From: Undaria pinnatifida
Taxonomy: Eukaryota; Sar; Phaeophyceae; Laminariales; Alariaceae
NCBI GenBank assembly: GCA_012845835.1
Contig: JABAKD010000017.1
Location: 6,441,151-6,505,150, forward strand
Direction: 5' to 3'
Length of the DNA stretch: 64,000 bases
The notes beneath the pieces were generated by a model that did not search any database, was not told where the DNA came from, and worked only from the letters and a program-made list of their open reading frames with translations. The position numbers and the translations under genes were made by a program. Positions 1 to 13,200 of this stretch are shown piece after piece (within the stretch, counting starts at the first letter, position 1; the number at the start of each line of letters is the position of its first letter).

Positions 1-594
1 GCTGTGTCAGTTGTGAGGCTATATACGTACATACAGCAACGTCGAGTACTGCTCTATGACAAAGCGTCAATGAGTACCAGGTATGGATGTTCCAAGTTCC
101 TGATGAGCAGGAGCAGATTAGTTTCTTCACGAGTTGCAGGGAACGGAGTCAGCACGTACCAATTTGGACATAATTGTGAAGGGCCGTCTGTTTTTTTGTT
201 TTGTATCCCAACGATTCCAATATTTCCGTCCAATGTAGTACAGTATAAGATATGTACAGCAGACAGGATGTCCGGAAGCTCACTGCTGCTGGACGATATG
301 ATATGTGTTGGACATCATTTTTGCGATCAGGTATCTTGCATTCGAGATTGAGACCAAGGCTACCCGGAATGCCGTTTTATTGCCAGCCGTCTATAGAAAG
401 CGGGATCGCGCCGCAATCCGACTTCTTCGTGTCGATCTTGTCGGAGTTCTCCTTGCTTTGTCGCTTGGGTACAAGCACTGATTTGGCCGCCCGAGCTTAT
501 TGGTGTGACCGGTGCGGTATCAAGTCACTTTTTCTTGACACTTTTTCACCCTTCAAGTTCTACAGGGGCTAAGCTTATTTTCGTTTTCTTACTT
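1..594. other. No gene recognised, 5' flank of COG2 exons
   Basis: No reading frame here looks coding and no splice-bounded exon could be tied to COG2. The missing N-terminal exon of COG2 (about 20 to 40 residues in known homologues) may lie here or upstream of the window. Confidence 0.5.
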
Positions 595-800
595 CCGGCG
601 GATGGGGAAAAATAACCCTGTTTGAGCTCATCACACCCCACGTATTTCCATAGATGTCAATTGTCAAGTTAGCTCAACCTCCTTCGCAATCCAGCACTAA
701 TAATAGCTGGCGTATCGTGTGTGTCAATTTCACTCAATCTCCTTCGCAATGCAGCGCTAGCTGGTGTATTTGTTCTGCGGTTACCGACAGCGCTTTTTTT
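595..800 (+). repeat. Dispersed repeat family C, copy 1 (diverged)
   Basis: It begins with the family C head (CGGCGGATGGGGAAAAATAA) and continues through the 'cgcaatccagc...agctggcgtatc' segment, which occurs twice here. Other copies are near 17.94, 20.2, 38.9, 48.9 and 58.3 kb. It has no coding capacity and its class is unknown. Confidence 0.6.
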
Positions 801-1003
801 CACCTTTGTTGGCTTGAGAGGGGGGAAAGGTGATTATATCAACGGACGAAGCAGCGCGAGTTGCTGGGGTGGGAAAGTGCCCGGAGTGCAGTGCAAGGAC
901 GCAGAACGGTTATTCAACCAATTCGCCCTTGGTAAACGTATCCTTTTGACCCTGCTGGCAGCATCCTGGGCGTCATATATATATTGAAAGAGTAACTCAT
1001 GTG

Positions 1004-1065
1004 TAAAAATGCGCGGCCGGAGTATCACGCAGCTTTCAGAGATGCGCATCGACCCTTACATTGAT
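1004..1065 (+). repeat. Dispersed repeat family E, copy 1
   Basis: A stretch of about 60 bases (cggccggagtatcacgcagc, then a 'agatgcgcatcgaccc' segment) recurs near 4.74, 29.35, 38.42, 38.72 and 43.5 kb in both orientations. No coding frame is conserved. Confidence 0.45.
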
Positions 1066-1190
1066 CTATTAATAGCTCACCGCTGACATATTTGAGACAA
1101 CGTATTTTAGCAGCGCCGTACTTCGCTGTGCCCAACGCCTGCGACTCTGGTTTTTCCTCTTCTGCTGTTGTGTGTACGTCCGTTGTTTAG

Positions 1191-1286
1191 TTCGATCCGG
1201 CCGCGCTGGTTGCGACCACGCGCTCCCTGGTGCCGTTGGAGCGCCTGAGGGACGACCTCCAGGAGCACTTGACGGATCGCAAGCAG
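1191..1286 (+). CDS. COG2 exon 1 (first recognisable)
   Basis: It follows a TTGTTTAG acceptor and ends CAG before GTAGGG. It encodes 32 residues, phase 0 at both ends, including the coiled-coil segment LERLRDDLQEHL typical of the COG2 N-terminus. TAG sits in frame just upstream, so this is an internal exon and not the start. Confidence 0.88.
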
Positions 1287-4200
1287 GTAGGGGCGATGAC
1301 GATTGGGGTCATAAATGGGGCAATTAAACTTGCTTGTATGTTGCTATGACTCGTGGGCGATGACGAATGGCGAGATAAATGTGGCAGTTTCGTTTACGAA
1401 AACTGGATGTTACTGTTGTGCCGTGCCTGCGTTCATGTACCCTTCGTGGCGATGATGAATGCAGTGATAGATTGGCGTGTGGTTCGGTGTATGACCTTTT
1501 TTGTGTTTCAATTACGCCGCGTTTCGTGGCTTTAAGCTTTTTGTGTTCTTGTCTTTGTACGATGGCGCCTTGCACGTAACTGTATTTTCAGGCATGCGTG
1601 CATCTGTACACGCTTCCTGGCGCTGATGATAAATGGCTCGATGAAGGTGGCCATTTCACTCACTGGTATTTTGCTGTGGCTTGCCCGCGTGCATATACCC
1701 TCCGACCCGTGGGCGATGATAAATGGCGCGATAAAAAGACGTGGCGCTTACATTACATGGCTCATTTTATGGCGTGCCCGCGTTCATATACCCTTCGGCT
1801 CGTGTGACCTCCAATGCCATCTCCTGTTTTCGGAAATCTCGCGTTTTTTTTTGTTCGCCTTATCTCGTATACCGCGACTACGCCGACTTCTTCCTGTACT
1901 GTGGGACTTTCACTTGCCCGCGGTTTGCTACCGCGTGCCCGCATTGACATGCCGTTCGATCCGCGTCACCCAACAAAATTTTCCGTCTCGCGTGCTTCCC
2001 GGCTCGCCTTATGTCGTCTTGTCTCGCGTCGTCTTGCTACCCTTGCTTGCCGGTGACTTGTGCCGTAGGAGCTGTTCGACCTGATCAACCGCGACTACGC
2101 CGACTTCATCCTGGTGTCCACCAAGCTTAGCGGGGTGGGAGGCAAGGTCGCCGATCTCAAGGACCCCATGGCCAGGTGTGATTTCGAGCTTTTGCTGTTC
2201 CTCGAAGAAAAAAAAGGTGTTTGCTCCTTCACATGACCGCGCCGATGTTTTTGGGACGAAGTAAATATACTTGGTATTTCTGTACCCGTACATTTTTTTG
2301 TTTGCTGTGGTAGAAAAATTAGGGTCAAGGTAGAAACCCGAACCCTAGCCCGAACCCCAACCGAAGACTACCTCAAAACTCCTAGGCACACGGTCCTAGC
2401 TAGCGCTGCCTCGCCGCTTGCCATGCGTTCTGCAGTTCCTGAAAGCATGATGTGAAGGCCAACTTCATGATCGTGTTTTTTTTTCACGCCTTGTCTGATA
2501 CCAGGTACGTCATTACGTTTGAAAAAAAATTGTAGAGGCTACTGCCACACCCGCCCGTTACCCCACCCCACCCCGCCCCGCCTCACCCCATCCTATCCAC
2601 CACCCCCACCAATACCCACACCCGCGCCCACACCACCACCCCCACCGCTCCAAACTGTTTGCTACGTTACGTTGTGCCTTGGATCGCGCCTGATGTGTCG
2701 TGTTGTTTTTCATATTTTTTCGTCCAGTACGTCAAGAGGTTTGAAGTACCTTGGTAGCGGCTACTGCCCCACCCCATCTCACTCCACTCCACTCCACACC
2801 ACACCACACCCACCGCTCTAAAATGGTTGCTGTACTGTTCCTGTCGTCTACCCTGTAGTCGAAAGCTTAGCAGCCTCACCCTCCCCACCCTACCCCGCCC
2901 TTCGTCTCCCCCGTCACTCTCAACTGCTTCCTGTATTGCAAGCTTGCTGTCGAGGGCTTCTGGTCTGCGTGCTTCGGCGGAAATGGAGGCAATGAAGCTG
3001 GAAGCAAAGGTAGAGGAGAGGAGGGGGGTACGGGAGAGAAAGAGGTCTATCCAGCGATGCCTCAGGTATGTGCGATGCGTTGTTTTCTTTTTTTGAATTC
3101 AATCGCTTCGTTTGTGTTGGCGTGCTTTGTGTTTTTTTGTTCACGGTGTTCGGTTTTGCTTTGGTTAGCTCTGTTTTTCTTCGCTTTGAATTGCTGATTT
3201 TTGCTGTTTGGGATATTTTGCTTTTTTTGTTTTGTTTGCTGTTGTTTGTGTTTTTGCCTGCGGTGGTGTGTTGGAAACATGTATGGTATGGGTATGTACC
3301 GGAGGAGGGGAGGAGGGCAAGGAAGAGGTAAGATATCTACCCAGCGATGCCTGAGGTGTGTACGATGCATCGTTAGCTCTGTTAGTTTTTTTTTGTGTGT
3401 GTGTTTTTGTGCTTTGTTGGCCCCGTCCGCCTGTGCTAAATACGTTCGTTGGGAAACTGACAATATCAAACATCTCGCGATTGTCATCAAAACGCCTCCT
3501 CGTTTGTTTTTGCTTTAGGTTTATGTCGACGCTCGAAACCGCAGAAGGCGTTCTTGGGATCAGCGACAGGGGTAAAGACCGCCTGGAGGATGAGATGGAT
3601 GATGATGTCGGGACTGCCGGCGTCGAACAGGGTTTTGACAGCGCGGTCGGTAGAGCGTTTTGGGATATGGACGAGGAAGACGAGGTTTGTGCATTGTTGT
3701 CCGCTTTATGTTCTGTTCTTGTCTGGTGCTGGTTTGAACTGTGAGGGTATGGGCTGTTTGTTCGTTTTGTGTTTTTTATTTAATTAGGGCTTGTTTGAGT
3801 GTGGACCTAGGGGTATGTAACTCCCGGTCGCCCCGGTGGCGTATCAGATTATCCTCAAACCTGGTATAGGTCAGTTTCGTGAGGTCGAGCCCCCCCGAGT
3901 GCATACTCGTATGAATTCGTGGGGACTTTTTCTTGTGCACAAATTGACATGCGGAAAACGCGAGAGGGTGAGTTAGCAACACTCGATGAAAAATCGACGA
4001 GCAATGGGATTGCTGAACCCTCTGCGCGATAAAAATTGAAGGCAAGAACCGGGGGGGGGAAGAGACGACACCTGTGACCACGGCTTATCCGGAAGCTGGA
4101 AAGTAGATTTGTGCAAAGAAAAAAAAAAGCTTCCACGTTTGTGTTTCTGTGTATTGTACGGGTATGCGTCCATCGTGTTTGTGTTTGTATGTGGTAGTGT

Positions 4201-7200
4201 GTATTATTTTGTGTTGCCTGTGGTTTGTGCGTCTACGAAGAAGTTTATGTTTGTTGTTACCAGGTATCACATTAACTCGCATACCCAAGTCCGTGGTCAC
4301 AGGACACGCTCGGGTCATCCTGGAGTGGAAGAATACCCAAGGAAAACAATAAAACATATCAAAAGTGGTACACGTATCTATCATATCATAGCTGAAGCAA
4401 CTCGCACATCCGCCACAAAAAAGACAAGAATGAAATCGGAAGTCAGCGTGCGTAAATACCAGGCCCATACAGGTACATACGTTCAAGACTCGCGGCTGAA
4501 ACCGACTACAGCGCATGCCAACAAGGAAACCAAGTAATTCACGATTTCTTTATTATGTATTCATTTATTGCAATAATGATGACAACAATAGTGGATGCTT
4601 TATTATTTACTCGATGTAGTACATCAGCAGTAACCTGTATGTTTCCTATCACGTTAATCTATTGACCAGTTCACTGCAGGATTAGTGATAATTATTACTA
4701 TTGATTAGATTTTGACTCGTTGATAACTTTCTAAAAACGAGCGACCGGTGTATTGCGCAGCTTGCCAAGATGAGTGTCGACTCTAAATTTGTCGAACTCG
4801 CTGCTGACGCTGTTAGAATAAGTTTATAATATGTGTGCCTGTGTGTATGTATGCGCAGATACTTGTCAATGATTTTGGCGCGTGCATTTGTGTAATTTTC
4901 CTGTCTCATGATGTTTGTATCTGAATAGTTCATTATATCAAGACTTTTCACGGGTCATGATCCGGCCCGCGGGTCGGTCAGAGGTATTTCAAAAACTCGC
5001 GGGTCGAGTCGGGTCGGATCTGACGGTGTTGGACATCTCACGGCTCGGGTCGGGTCGGGTCAGGAGGTTTTCAGATGTCACGTGTCGGGCCGGTTCACCC
5101 TGAAAAACCCTAGTTTTTATGAGGTGTGCGTCCATGATTTTTTGGCGTCTGTATTTGTTTGTGTGTGTAATTTATTATGAGGGAATAGCAAAGGCGAGTT
5201 GCTGAATTTCATGGCGCCAAACAGAAAAAGGACTCCTTTCGAAATCGCTGTTGCCTTCATCTCCATTAGATATCCGTACCGCCCATGCAACCGCGATTTC
5301 AATCTTTTTTGTGCTTGCCAGCAACTTTTTGTATACCCTGCAGTAATACGTAGAATAACAGTACGTTTCACAGCACCAACTCCGATTTTAAAGTCTCCAC
5401 TCTCCTCTGAATATATTACGAAAGACGCAACGAGATAACGGGTACCATGGAGACACGTGAAGACCGAAACACATTCGAGTATAGCATTTATATCGTTCGA
5501 GGAGCAGTGTATGGGAACAGTATATACCCGCTCGCATCGAAGGTTAGGTTATTCTTTGTCGTGGTGGACCTACAGCCGCGTACGGATTGCGCTAACACAA
5601 GCACCCAAATGCACACACCCGCCTCGTCGTGGTGGTGGTCCTATAATCATTTCACTACTGGTTGCTCTTTGTGCAGGGTTTCGATGACCCCGACCTCCTG
5701 GAGGCGTTTCCTGGGCTTGCCGTTGCCGCGGTGGAGAGCGAACCTCACGCAAATAGGGGGCCTGCGCCGGCCCAGGGGGGAGCTGGTGACGGAGGGGGGG
5801 GGCAGGAAGGGGAAGAAGAGGAGGGGCTTAAGGCGGCTTCCCAAGCGGAGGCGGAGTGCGCGCTGTTGGAGCGGGCGGCACACTATGCCCTCATGATGAA
5901 CGCCGACTTGCAGGTATGGAAACCCTTCCCGGATATATATATATATAAATATATGTTTACTTATTTGTGTTTAGCCCCTTTCGGGGGCGTCATTTATTGT
6001 TGGTCGTTTGGAAGTAAGGACCGTTGGTTAATAATGGTCAAGAGTCGCCGGGTATTTGTATCTGGCTTTTCGTCCATTCAGCATTTGTTTTTTCACGAGG
6101 TTTTAAGAGCGTTTGGCTTCTGCTATTTAATCTACAAAAAAGAAGTCCTGCTATAGTGCTGTAGATTTACGAGGCATGTGATAGTCGCCCTGCGAATGTA
6201 TCATATATAATGCGGCCAAACGAGCTGACACTGACCTTTTTCTTTTTTTTGCTGTTTACGACAGGCGGCCGCCGAAGACGAAGCGAGCGGATCCGGCGAC
6301 GCCGACGCAACGTCCCTCGTTAGGGGCCTGTCCTCCAGAGCATCCCGCGTGGAAGCCGAAATCACTCGCCGGCTCCGCTCCGAGTTCGCCTCCTTACTCA
6401 AGCCAAGACAGGAGTGGGTGTTCGGGACGGCCATGGCGCCTGAATCAGGAGGATTAAAGGGCAGTTTTAAGTCGGGAGTGGGGGGGACGGCGGAAGGGGT
6501 GACGGGGGTGGGGGTGGGGGTGGGGGTGGGGGGGGCGTTTAAAGAGAAGAGGCGACAGGCGCTGCTGAGCTGTCTGAGACCTTTCTCGGCGTTGGGGAGC
6601 GGGATTGAGGCGGAGAAGCAGTTTGCCAGGTGAGGTCGTTTTTGGGGGGCTTGATCTCTTTTCAACTGGAATCCATTTTTTGGGTTGAATTACTTGGAAT
6701 TGGTATAGGAAGCGGTTTGGGGGACGTGTGCTGAGTTAGGTTAGGTTGGGTTGGGACCGACCGACAGCTAGCTTGGGGTGGACGACCCGACGCGTTTGTA
6801 GTTTTGTGTGTTATTTATTTTCTCATTATCATGCGTCTCATACGTGCCGCGGTTGATCCGAGCTTTCTTCTCTTTCAGTTTTGTTTCTGCTGTACATCAT
6901 GGCAGGGCTATAGACACGAGGCTCATCTTGCATCTCGTTTTGTACGCGCAGCCGTCGACACACTCTTTTCTCTCTTTGTTACCTGCTTCTATACCTTGGC
7001 AGGGCTATGGTCCAACCCTGCCTAGACTCGAGATTCAACATGCGTCTCGTATTGTGCGTGCAGTTAGTGACCCGCGAACGATCTCTTTCGCTCTCTAGTA
7101 TCCGCTTCTACTTGGTTACATTGTCCGGGCTATGATACTCTGAACACCTTCAGAGTAGGCGTGGTATTACACCAGGGTATTTTCAAGGTGTTGTTATATG

Positions 7201-10200
7201 GGGTTCCCCAATCGGTGACCGAGGCACCCTCTCTCTGCTCTGCTGCTTCACCTTGACAGGGCTATAATGCAGCCATTTCTTGATGCAAGGTTCACCCAGG
7301 GGGCTCTGGACGGAGGGGAGAGGGGCTCCGGCAGGGGCCTGGGACCTCTGCTGGACGAGCTTATCGCTTACGTAAAAGAGGTGTGCGATTGTTGAGAGTG
7401 GAGGGGGGGGGGGGTACTCGATATTCATGCATGGTCGTAGTCGTATGACCATAGACCCTCGCTTCCCTACAATACCGGGACGGAGCTTGTTGGGTTTTCA
7501 CCGACCAGGCAGACAGTGCTTGCACCAAGCGCGAAGCGCCGTGAGGTAGTGGGCGAGTCGCATGAAGGGTGAGCTGCAACCTACTAAGTGCCTCCTGTGA
7601 GGCGGACTTGGGTATAGACGACAGCTTCAATGAGTTGATTTAATTTCGGGGATGGCCACTTCCAGAGACAGCAAGGGGAGTACTATGTAACTTCCTCGTG
7701 GGTGCCTTACCATAAACAATACGTGATACGATCATTCCCCTAGTGCGGAGTAAAAATTCTCCACCCCGCACAAATTATCTAACTCGACCACCAGCTGTGA
7801 TCGACCGCAAAAAAAGAGAAAAAGTACCCTGGGGGTCTTGCTCATGTAGTGAGCGGTATGTTTTGCAGTGTCGTTGCCAACCGACGCCCACCCAACAAAT
7901 ATGGGGGGAAGGGGGTGTTGACGAGTTTACGTTAGCCCCTTCGTAGCTTCGAGATAGAAAATTGCCGGCAAAAAACGGGCTTTTCGCGGACCTTGGTCCG
8001 ACCCGCGGGCTAGGTGAGAAGATTTTCAAAGTCTCGCGGGTCGAGTCAGGTCGGACCAGGAGGTCTCACGGGTCGGGTCGGTTCAGGAGGTTTTCAGACA
8101 TGACGGGCCATGTCAGCTCATGTCGGGCCGAGACACCCCTACCTGACCCGACGCGACCAGACCCAACTCAAGTGACGTGACCCGTGAAATTCCCTGGAAA
8201 AGAGTGACGAAATTACAGCATCGGCCACGAAAAGCCGCACGGGTTTGTAGAACGAAATCGTATTCTTCTTGTGCCGCGAGTTTGACCCGCCGCGATTTTG
8301 ACTTGCCGCAATTTTGTTGAGTTTTTTTTCAGGTGGCCGGAGATGCGGTGGAATTCGCGGAGGAGATGTTTGCAACCCCGGCGGACTTGGACCTATCTCG
8401 TCGAACGGAAGCGGATAAGAAAACTGTGGACGGGGGGGGAGGGGGGGGGGGGGAGGGGACGACGCAGCCCCGCTCCCCGTGGACCTTGTCTGTAACGGCG
8501 TCTGGAAGCCGGTGCAGCAGGTACCGTTTCGTTTCGACCTCGTTGTCTTAGCCAATACGGTTCGAACTAGCACTTTTTCAATGCACCCAAGTGTTTTAGG
8601 ACAAGCTGCACGTCGGATTTGTGTAGTATTCCCCCCCCCCAGTAGTAAGCAGATTTACCCGGCTATTACTGGGATTACATTGCACATTAACGCCTCAACA
8701 ACTTGAAACCCGCTTTTGGGGACATGCACTTGGAATTTTTATGGGGTTTGGGGACGCTGAAGGGGTTAATGTAATGTACGACTTGTCCCCAACGACGGAA
8801 AAACTCGCAAATTACTTGGCATTAACACGGGGGGGGGTCGGGGGCGATGAAGGGGGTGGGTGCTGCGGGTGTCGATGGACAACATTCTTTAGGTGCATGC
8901 TGCGGAGGCGGTGCACTTGTATACTGTGGTTCACTGTGGTTCTGATTAGCCACGAGCGTATAATGCTATATCTAAGTCCCTCGTATGTGCGGTACCTTGC
9001 CAGACGATAGCACCCTAACTATTGTGGGACCCCGCGCTGTCCCGGGATAGTGGGGTACTCTATAGGACAGTACACGCAATTTGAACCGCACTAAAGTGGA
9101 TCCCGGCACTAAAGATTATAACAACGCTCGCATTAATGTGGGACCCCGCACTGTCCCGGGATACTGGGGTATTCTGCAGGACAGTAAACACGATTTGAAC
9201 CGCACTAATCCCGCACTAAAGGGTATGTCAAGACCCGCACTATTGTGGTACCCCGCGCTATCCAGGGATAGTGGGGTACTCTGTAGGACTGTACACGCAA
9301 TTTGGACCGTACTAAAATGCAGCCCCGCACGAACGGGTATGACAACACCCGCACTATCATGAGACCCCGCACTATCCAGGAACAGTGGGGTACTCTGTAG
9401 GACAGTACACGCGATTTGGTTCTAAAATGGAGCCAGCACTAAAGGGTATGGCAGCACCCGCACCATAGTGGCACCCTGCACTAACCAAGGATAGTGAGGT
9501 ACTCTGTAGGACAATATTCGCGATTTGAACCGCACTAAAAATGGAGCCCCGCACCAAAGTGGGACCCCGCACTACCCACACTATCCCGTGATAATGGGGT
9601 GCTCTAAAGGACTGTACACGCGATTTGTACTCTCTAAAATGAATCCCCGTATCGAAGGGTATAACAACACCCGCACCGTAGTGGGATCCCAGACTATCCC
9701 GGGATAGTGGGGTACCTTGTAGGACAGTACACGCGATTTGAACCGCACTAAAGTGGGATCCCGTACTACCCGTGCTATCCCGGGATACTGGGGTACTCTG
9801 TAGGGCTGTACACGCGATTTGTACCGTAGTAAAATGGAGCCCCGCACTGAAGAGTATGACAACATCCGCAAGTTGGACCCCGCACTATCCGGGGACAGTG
9901 GAGTACTCTGTAGGACAGCACACGCGATTTAAACCGCACTAAAGTGGGCCACGCACTGAGGGCTATGAAAACACCCGCACCAACGTGGGACCATGACTCT
10001 GTAAACCGTGTTTGGTGGCAGGTGCTGATGACCCGACTATCGGCTATCTTCGCCACCGGGATGGTGGCGGCCCAGCGCAAGAACTACGCGCTCTGCATGG
10101 CCTTCCTCGAGCGCTTGGCGGGGGTGGGCGGGGAGGAGAAACGCCCGCGGATCCGTGTTAGGCTGCTCGCGCAACCTTCCGTGGCGGAGTTCAAGTCCCG

Positions 10201-13200
10201 CTGGAACCTGCCCATCTACTTCCAATTAAGGTGGGCGGGAGAGGATTTAAAGTATTTTGAATTCAATGCGTTTTTCTTTTCCAGTTTTTTTAGTTGCTAC
10301 ATATTTTTGTGTTTGAGTATTTTTGCAGTGGTCAACGGGCTGACCTATAGGCCTTGAGAGGGAGGAACGACATTACCCCCCACAGCCTTTTGCATTTACT
10401 GTATGTAGTGTACTCTACTTTGTACCGCTGTGATCGTATGCTCTGTCCACACACAACCTCGGCGATGAACTGCCAGCTGTAGCTGCGTCAGGTGCTATCA
10501 GCGCCCTGCGCAGAAATTCCAACTAAAAAAACTTGAAATACAAACTTTCGATGAAACCGAAATTCAGCAATTCAAAATTCGGGATCCCCCCCAAACCACA
10601 ATATGACCAAAAACGCGCCCGTACCGCCGTACGAGTCCCCGCTTCTGATCCATCTTCAGCCGCAGCGCCTTGAGCTCTTTTCGCAGCACGGCCGTCGCGC
10701 CATCAAACACGCGCGACACCGGCTCCCAGGTGCTCTCCGCCTCCTCCGGCCCTTCCCAGGTCACCTTGACGACAAACTCGGCGTCACTACCGAGCGGCAG
10801 TCGGGGCACGACTCTGCCGCACTCCACCGCAGGCGATTACCTTCAGGTGGGGGCTTCGCCCGCACCACCCTTGCCCGTGAATGAAACCGGACCGCCCCAG
10901 GCTTCTTGCGTGCAGGTGGGTCACCCGGCAACGCCCGACATAACACGTCAAGGTGCATGCAAAAAAATATATCGCGCAGCATCTTGGCACATTACGGTGG
11001 GGAGCCATGGTCAACAGCGTTATCGACAACCGTCTCCAACACGCCCGCACGATCCCGCATTTCCACCTCGGAATCCTGGAATATCGTGGGTCGTTGAGAC
11101 GGCAGCGTCAACGCGACCTCATCGTCCACGTCGCCTGACGCGTCACCGCCCGGCACGAACGCTGTGACGGCTATCGTCGCTCGCAGCACAGCACCATCGT
11201 TGGGCTCGCCCACAGAACGAGCCGTGAGCTCCATCCCAGCGTCATGTTGACGCCCTTGTGCCTTCAGTACTGAGGCCTTAAGCTGCGCCATGACGTCGAT
11301 GCCGAGTTTCTCTCAGCGTCTTCTGCCCGATGATAACCACATCGCCCCTCCCAGGGAGCACGATAAACAGCAGGGTAAATCGGACTGGTCCCCATGGTGT
11401 ATCGATCGTTAAGTGGCGTGGGCACGATTGCGTCTCAATGCCGCACTCCTGGCCCAACAACGTAACCACACGCGCATGCCCAACAAACGCCTGCGTTAAC
11501 GCGGTTTGCGCCATCCCCACCTGTCCCCGCAGGGCCTGTACCAGCTCCTTCGACATTGCTGTGATGCTTGAACCAGAGTCCATGAGCACCTTGATCTCAG
11601 CAACCGCCGAAACACCGGGAACCGCAAGACGCCCCGCGAGATGCTGCGTCAGGACCTCCACATGCGGTTCGTTCTCTACCGAATTCACGATCGTCTCACC
11701 ACATCTGCCAGGCTGCACGATCGCGGCACGCGCGGAATACATGGTGCTGGAATCTCCACGCCACTGCTGTGACGCGGTTGCCGCCGGCTGCACCGGAACG
11801 GTGTGAAGAACTGGTGCTGCATTCTGTGGCCCAGTGCTATGGGAACCCTGGTGCTGCACCGTCTCGGTGAGCCCGTTATCCACTGGCGCCATCTTCTCCC
11901 GCGGCACGCAAATATACACGTAGTCTTCGTCATTCTGTGTAGACGCTTAAGGCGCAGCAGGTTTGGTCTTCGTTAGCACCGCTTTTGAGGCGGTCTGGCA
12001 CCCACGAGCTCCATGGGGGGCAGACGCAGGGGCCATCCCAGTTGTCTTGCTCCGGGTATGCTGAGCGGGACCGTTTGTGGACTACTGCTGCTGTGTTGGG
12101 GTCTGACCGTGGCTCTGGTCATGGACGCCTTTCCCCACCTTACCCTGCTGGCTTTGGGGGCAGTCCCACTGCTTGTGTCCCTGCTTGTCACATACGAAGC
12201 ACTCGTTGTTGTCGTACCGACGATTCCCCTCTGCTTTCACGCCAGCGGCCCTGGCATTCTCGCGTGAGTCGTGCTCGTCATCAGCACGTCCCTGAGGCTT
12301 GGTCCCCGCAGCAGCCATCGACCTAGAGTCAAACTGTTTTGCTGTTTGCCGACGTTCAGCGTCGTTGGCCTCAATTACAGCTTGGTGCCGTTGCTGATTG
12401 GCAATAATGTTGAACAACGCGTCAGGGTCATGCGTTACGAGATCGAAACGCATATATTTTTTCACCTTGCGGCGGAACTCGAGTGGCTCGATTCTCGCCG
12501 CTTTTGCCTCAACCAGCACCTTGCCATGCTTTAGCGTGTACTGCCGACCGTCGGGCCTCACCACCTCCGTGAGCCCGCTGTCAGCAAGGTATTTCCGCAA
12601 GGCACGTTTTTGCATAAACACCCTGCTATCTACCGAGACGCTCGCATCCATCGTCAGCACACGGAATATCTGGCGTCAAAAATCCTCATCACTCGTCTGC
12701 TGTATATCAACGCCAGCAAATATTTTGAGCCCTTGCATTATCTCCTCCTCGGAAAGGTCGACCCAGGGCTTGCCATCGTAGAACTCGTCAGCCACCATCA
12801 TTTGGGTCGCCGAATCTACCAGCTCTCGCCTCCTCGCGAGTACCCGGTCTTTTCCTTCTTGGTTTGTGATATGCAACCGCCCCTTATACTCCGAGTAGGC
12901 AACAAGAAATTCACGCATATCTTCGAACGTAACAACATCACCACCCAACCTAGGCGGTCTATCTCCCCCGATCGTCACCTTGATTTCCGGCTTCAGCCGG
13001 CGGCCGGCTCGGCCTTCACCTCTCGGGTTGCGCCAGCTTGCAGAATGGACTCCGTCAGCGCCCTGCGCTCGTGCTCCTCTTGCTGCTGTAGGGTCTTCCC
13101 TTGCGTTCGGCTGGTGTCCCACACCAGCACGCAAAACAGTGCTTTCCGGCCTCCGAAAAGCAAATTGGTCACGTTTTGGGCAGTAAGCAGAACTTACCCA

